Assembly: GCF_015206895.1 (NCBI RefSeq)
Contig: NZ_JADEXU010000018.1
Location: 1 to 64,000 of the forward strand
Length of the DNA: 64,000 bases
Origin: Nostoc sp. LEGE 12450
GTDB taxonomy: Bacteria; Cyanobacteriota; Cyanobacteriia; Cyanobacteriales; Nostocaceae
Reading direction: 5' to 3'
In this document: one piece after another, positions 63,129 to 64,000 of the stretch
Numbering within the stretch: the stretch's first letter is position 1
Layout: every line of letters begins with the position of its first letter
Translations under genes and position numbers: made by a program
The notes under the pieces: generated by a model
Database searches by the model: none
The model's input: the letters and a program-made list of their open reading frames with translations, nothing else
Told to the model about the DNA's origin: nothing

Positions 63129-64000
63129 CTAGTTGCCCTTGATAGGTTTGATTCTAGCGATCGCTTGTAGTAACATTTTTGGCAGCCAAAAAAGATAACA
63201 ATATAGTTGTTTTGCCTGACTATAAAGCGAGAATAACTTTCCTTCAGTCAATAAAGTATATGGTCTAACTGCTCTGAGAAGTTCTGCAAATTTATCTTCA
63301 GTCGCAGTTTCAACTGAACCACTGACAAAATAATCTTGTAAATGTGGAGGTAATGCCCAGTTAATATTAGGATCTGGCTGATGTATTACAGGCTCAACAT
63401 TTCCCCGCCATGCAACTCCCATAATTTGCATAGTTTGATACACCATTGTGTTCCATCCTTTGTCTCTGAAGTAATCCAAGCCTTGTCCTACATCAGGAGA
63501 AGCCAAATCGTGAAATAAAATTAAAGCATCTGCTTCTGCAAATTGTTCGCAAATAATTGCATCATTGAGGGGAGCCGGAGCTTCGTGATTACCATCTATA
63601 AATATCAATGACCATTTACGTTGAAATTTATTTGCTATCTCTTCAACTCTTTCAGGGCTACATCCTGGTATTAGATTCACAGATTCCTTAACGCCTGCCG
63701 ACTTTAGTGACTCTGTAACGCTTTCATTAAATAATTGTTCGGATAGCATCGGATCAATTACATCTAACTCCACCCCTCCTAGAGCCAAGTGACAAGCTGA
63801 CCAACCCATCCAACAACCGATTTCTAAAGCTTTTTCCCCCCGAAATTTTAAGGCTGTATTGTATAGAATATGAGCTTCATCTCTGCTTACAAATCCTACC
63901 TTTTGCCGTCGTTTATCCACATACCAGTTATGAGTGATATCCCGCCGTAAATAAAGCCAAAAAGAATCATATTTATTTCCTAAAATTATATTGGGAAAAT
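63129..64000 (-). CDS. class I SAM methyltransferase (methyltransferase 24 type), 5' end outside window
   Basis: A methyltransferase with EKALEIGCWMGWSACHLAL as SAM motif I, DVIDPM, and WSLIFIDGNHEAPAPLNDA near the catalytic end, the pattern of the type 24 / cephalosporin hydroxylase-like group. The C-terminal 60 residues carry a hydrophobic segment (LYCYLFWLPKMLLQAIARI). A GTG at 63920 could start it, but the frame stays open without a stop to base 64000 (preceding residues read YDSFWLYLRRDITHNWYV), so the gene probably extends beyond the window. Substrate unknown; such genes often lie in surface-polysaccharide or secondary-metabolism clusters. Confidence 0.85.
   Translation of the reverse strand, partial: FPNIILGNKYDSFWLYLRRDITHNWYVDKRRQKVGFVSRDEAHILYNTALKFRGEKALEIGCWMGWSACHLALGGVELDVIDPMLSEQLFNESVTESLKSAGVKESVNLIPGCSPERVEEIANKFQRKWSLIFIDGNHEAPAPLNDAIICEQFAEADALILFHDLASPDVGQGLDYFRDKGWNTMVYQTMQIMGVAWRGNVEPVIHQPDPNINWALPPHLQDYFVSGSVETATEDKFAELLRAVRPYTLLTEGKLFSLYSQAKQLYCYLFWLPKMLLQAIARIKPIKGN

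Overview
The window looks like chromosomal DNA of a filamentous, Nostoc-type cyanobacterium. It carries photosynthesis and pigment genes (psb27, two helical carotenoid proteins), the cyanobacterial desC-desA-desB desaturase set, hopanoid genes (shc, hpnB), many HIP1 octamers (GCGATCGC), heptanucleotide tandem repeats such as TAGTCAT/TGGTCAT and GGACAAG, and many small palindromic or foldback repeats. I see no transposase, rRNA or recognisable tRNA.

Layout. 0-11 kb: housekeeping and single genes (a DALR-domain protein cut by the left edge, a HAD phosphatase, a PEP-CTERM protein, polA, psb27, a PAP2 phosphatase, cofH, a large GT39-like membrane protein). 11.5-19.1 kb: a metal (probably iron) uptake locus. 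A membrane protein and a CbtB-like mini-protein point left; a two-domain multicopper oxidase, an HhH/EfeO-like lipoprotein, a bacterioferritin-like protein and an FTR1 permease point right; a siderophore/cobalamin-type binding lipoprotein faces them. 19.5-32 kb: a GHL10-like hydrolase, mobA, a YyaL-type thioredoxin-domain protein, clpP, two proteins sharing a duplicated ~50-residue domain, an RNB-domain protein with altered catalytic acids, ubiX and two small conserved proteins. 32.1-33.7 kb: a decayed stretch with a three-repeat CRISPR relic and the 3' end of an O-methyltransferase gene. 33.7-40.4 kb: a two-component system, an NYN/LabA-like protein and the three desaturases. 40.5-48.4 kb: a methionine gamma-lyase-like enzyme, then a stress-type cluster (cupin, twin zinc alcohol dehydrogenases, exported protein, SRPBCC, DJ-1/PfpI fusion, DUF2267, DUF6335). 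49-54.3 kb: two helical carotenoid proteins, shc and hpnB. 54.3-55.6 kb: an HNH nuclease with a small partner, and a small conserved protein. 55.8-63 kb: a divergent redox locus, rexT and trxA, followed by same-strand SDR, old yellow enzyme, nitroreductase, MFS, SDR and methyltransferase genes. 63.1 kb to the end: a methyltransferase running off the right edge.

How the genes fit together. The multicopper oxidase and FTR1 form a ferroxidase-permease pair, with a periplasmic EfeO-like protein and a ferritin-like store beside them. The ArsR-family regulator at 55.8 kb has adjacent cysteines at positions 40 and 41, as in RexT. It shares an 80-bp spacer with thioredoxin, and this spacer holds a perfect 8-1-8 palindrome. 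The following genes are the kind used against electrophiles and quinones.

Items for follow-up: the CbtB-like protein in an iron context; a two-copy structured element (24.6 and 48.4 kb); the RNB protein that may not be a nuclease; an in-frame tandem-repeat insertion in hpnB; the CRISPR relic; the HNH-partner pair; and possible structured RNAs at 0.6 and 27.9 kb.
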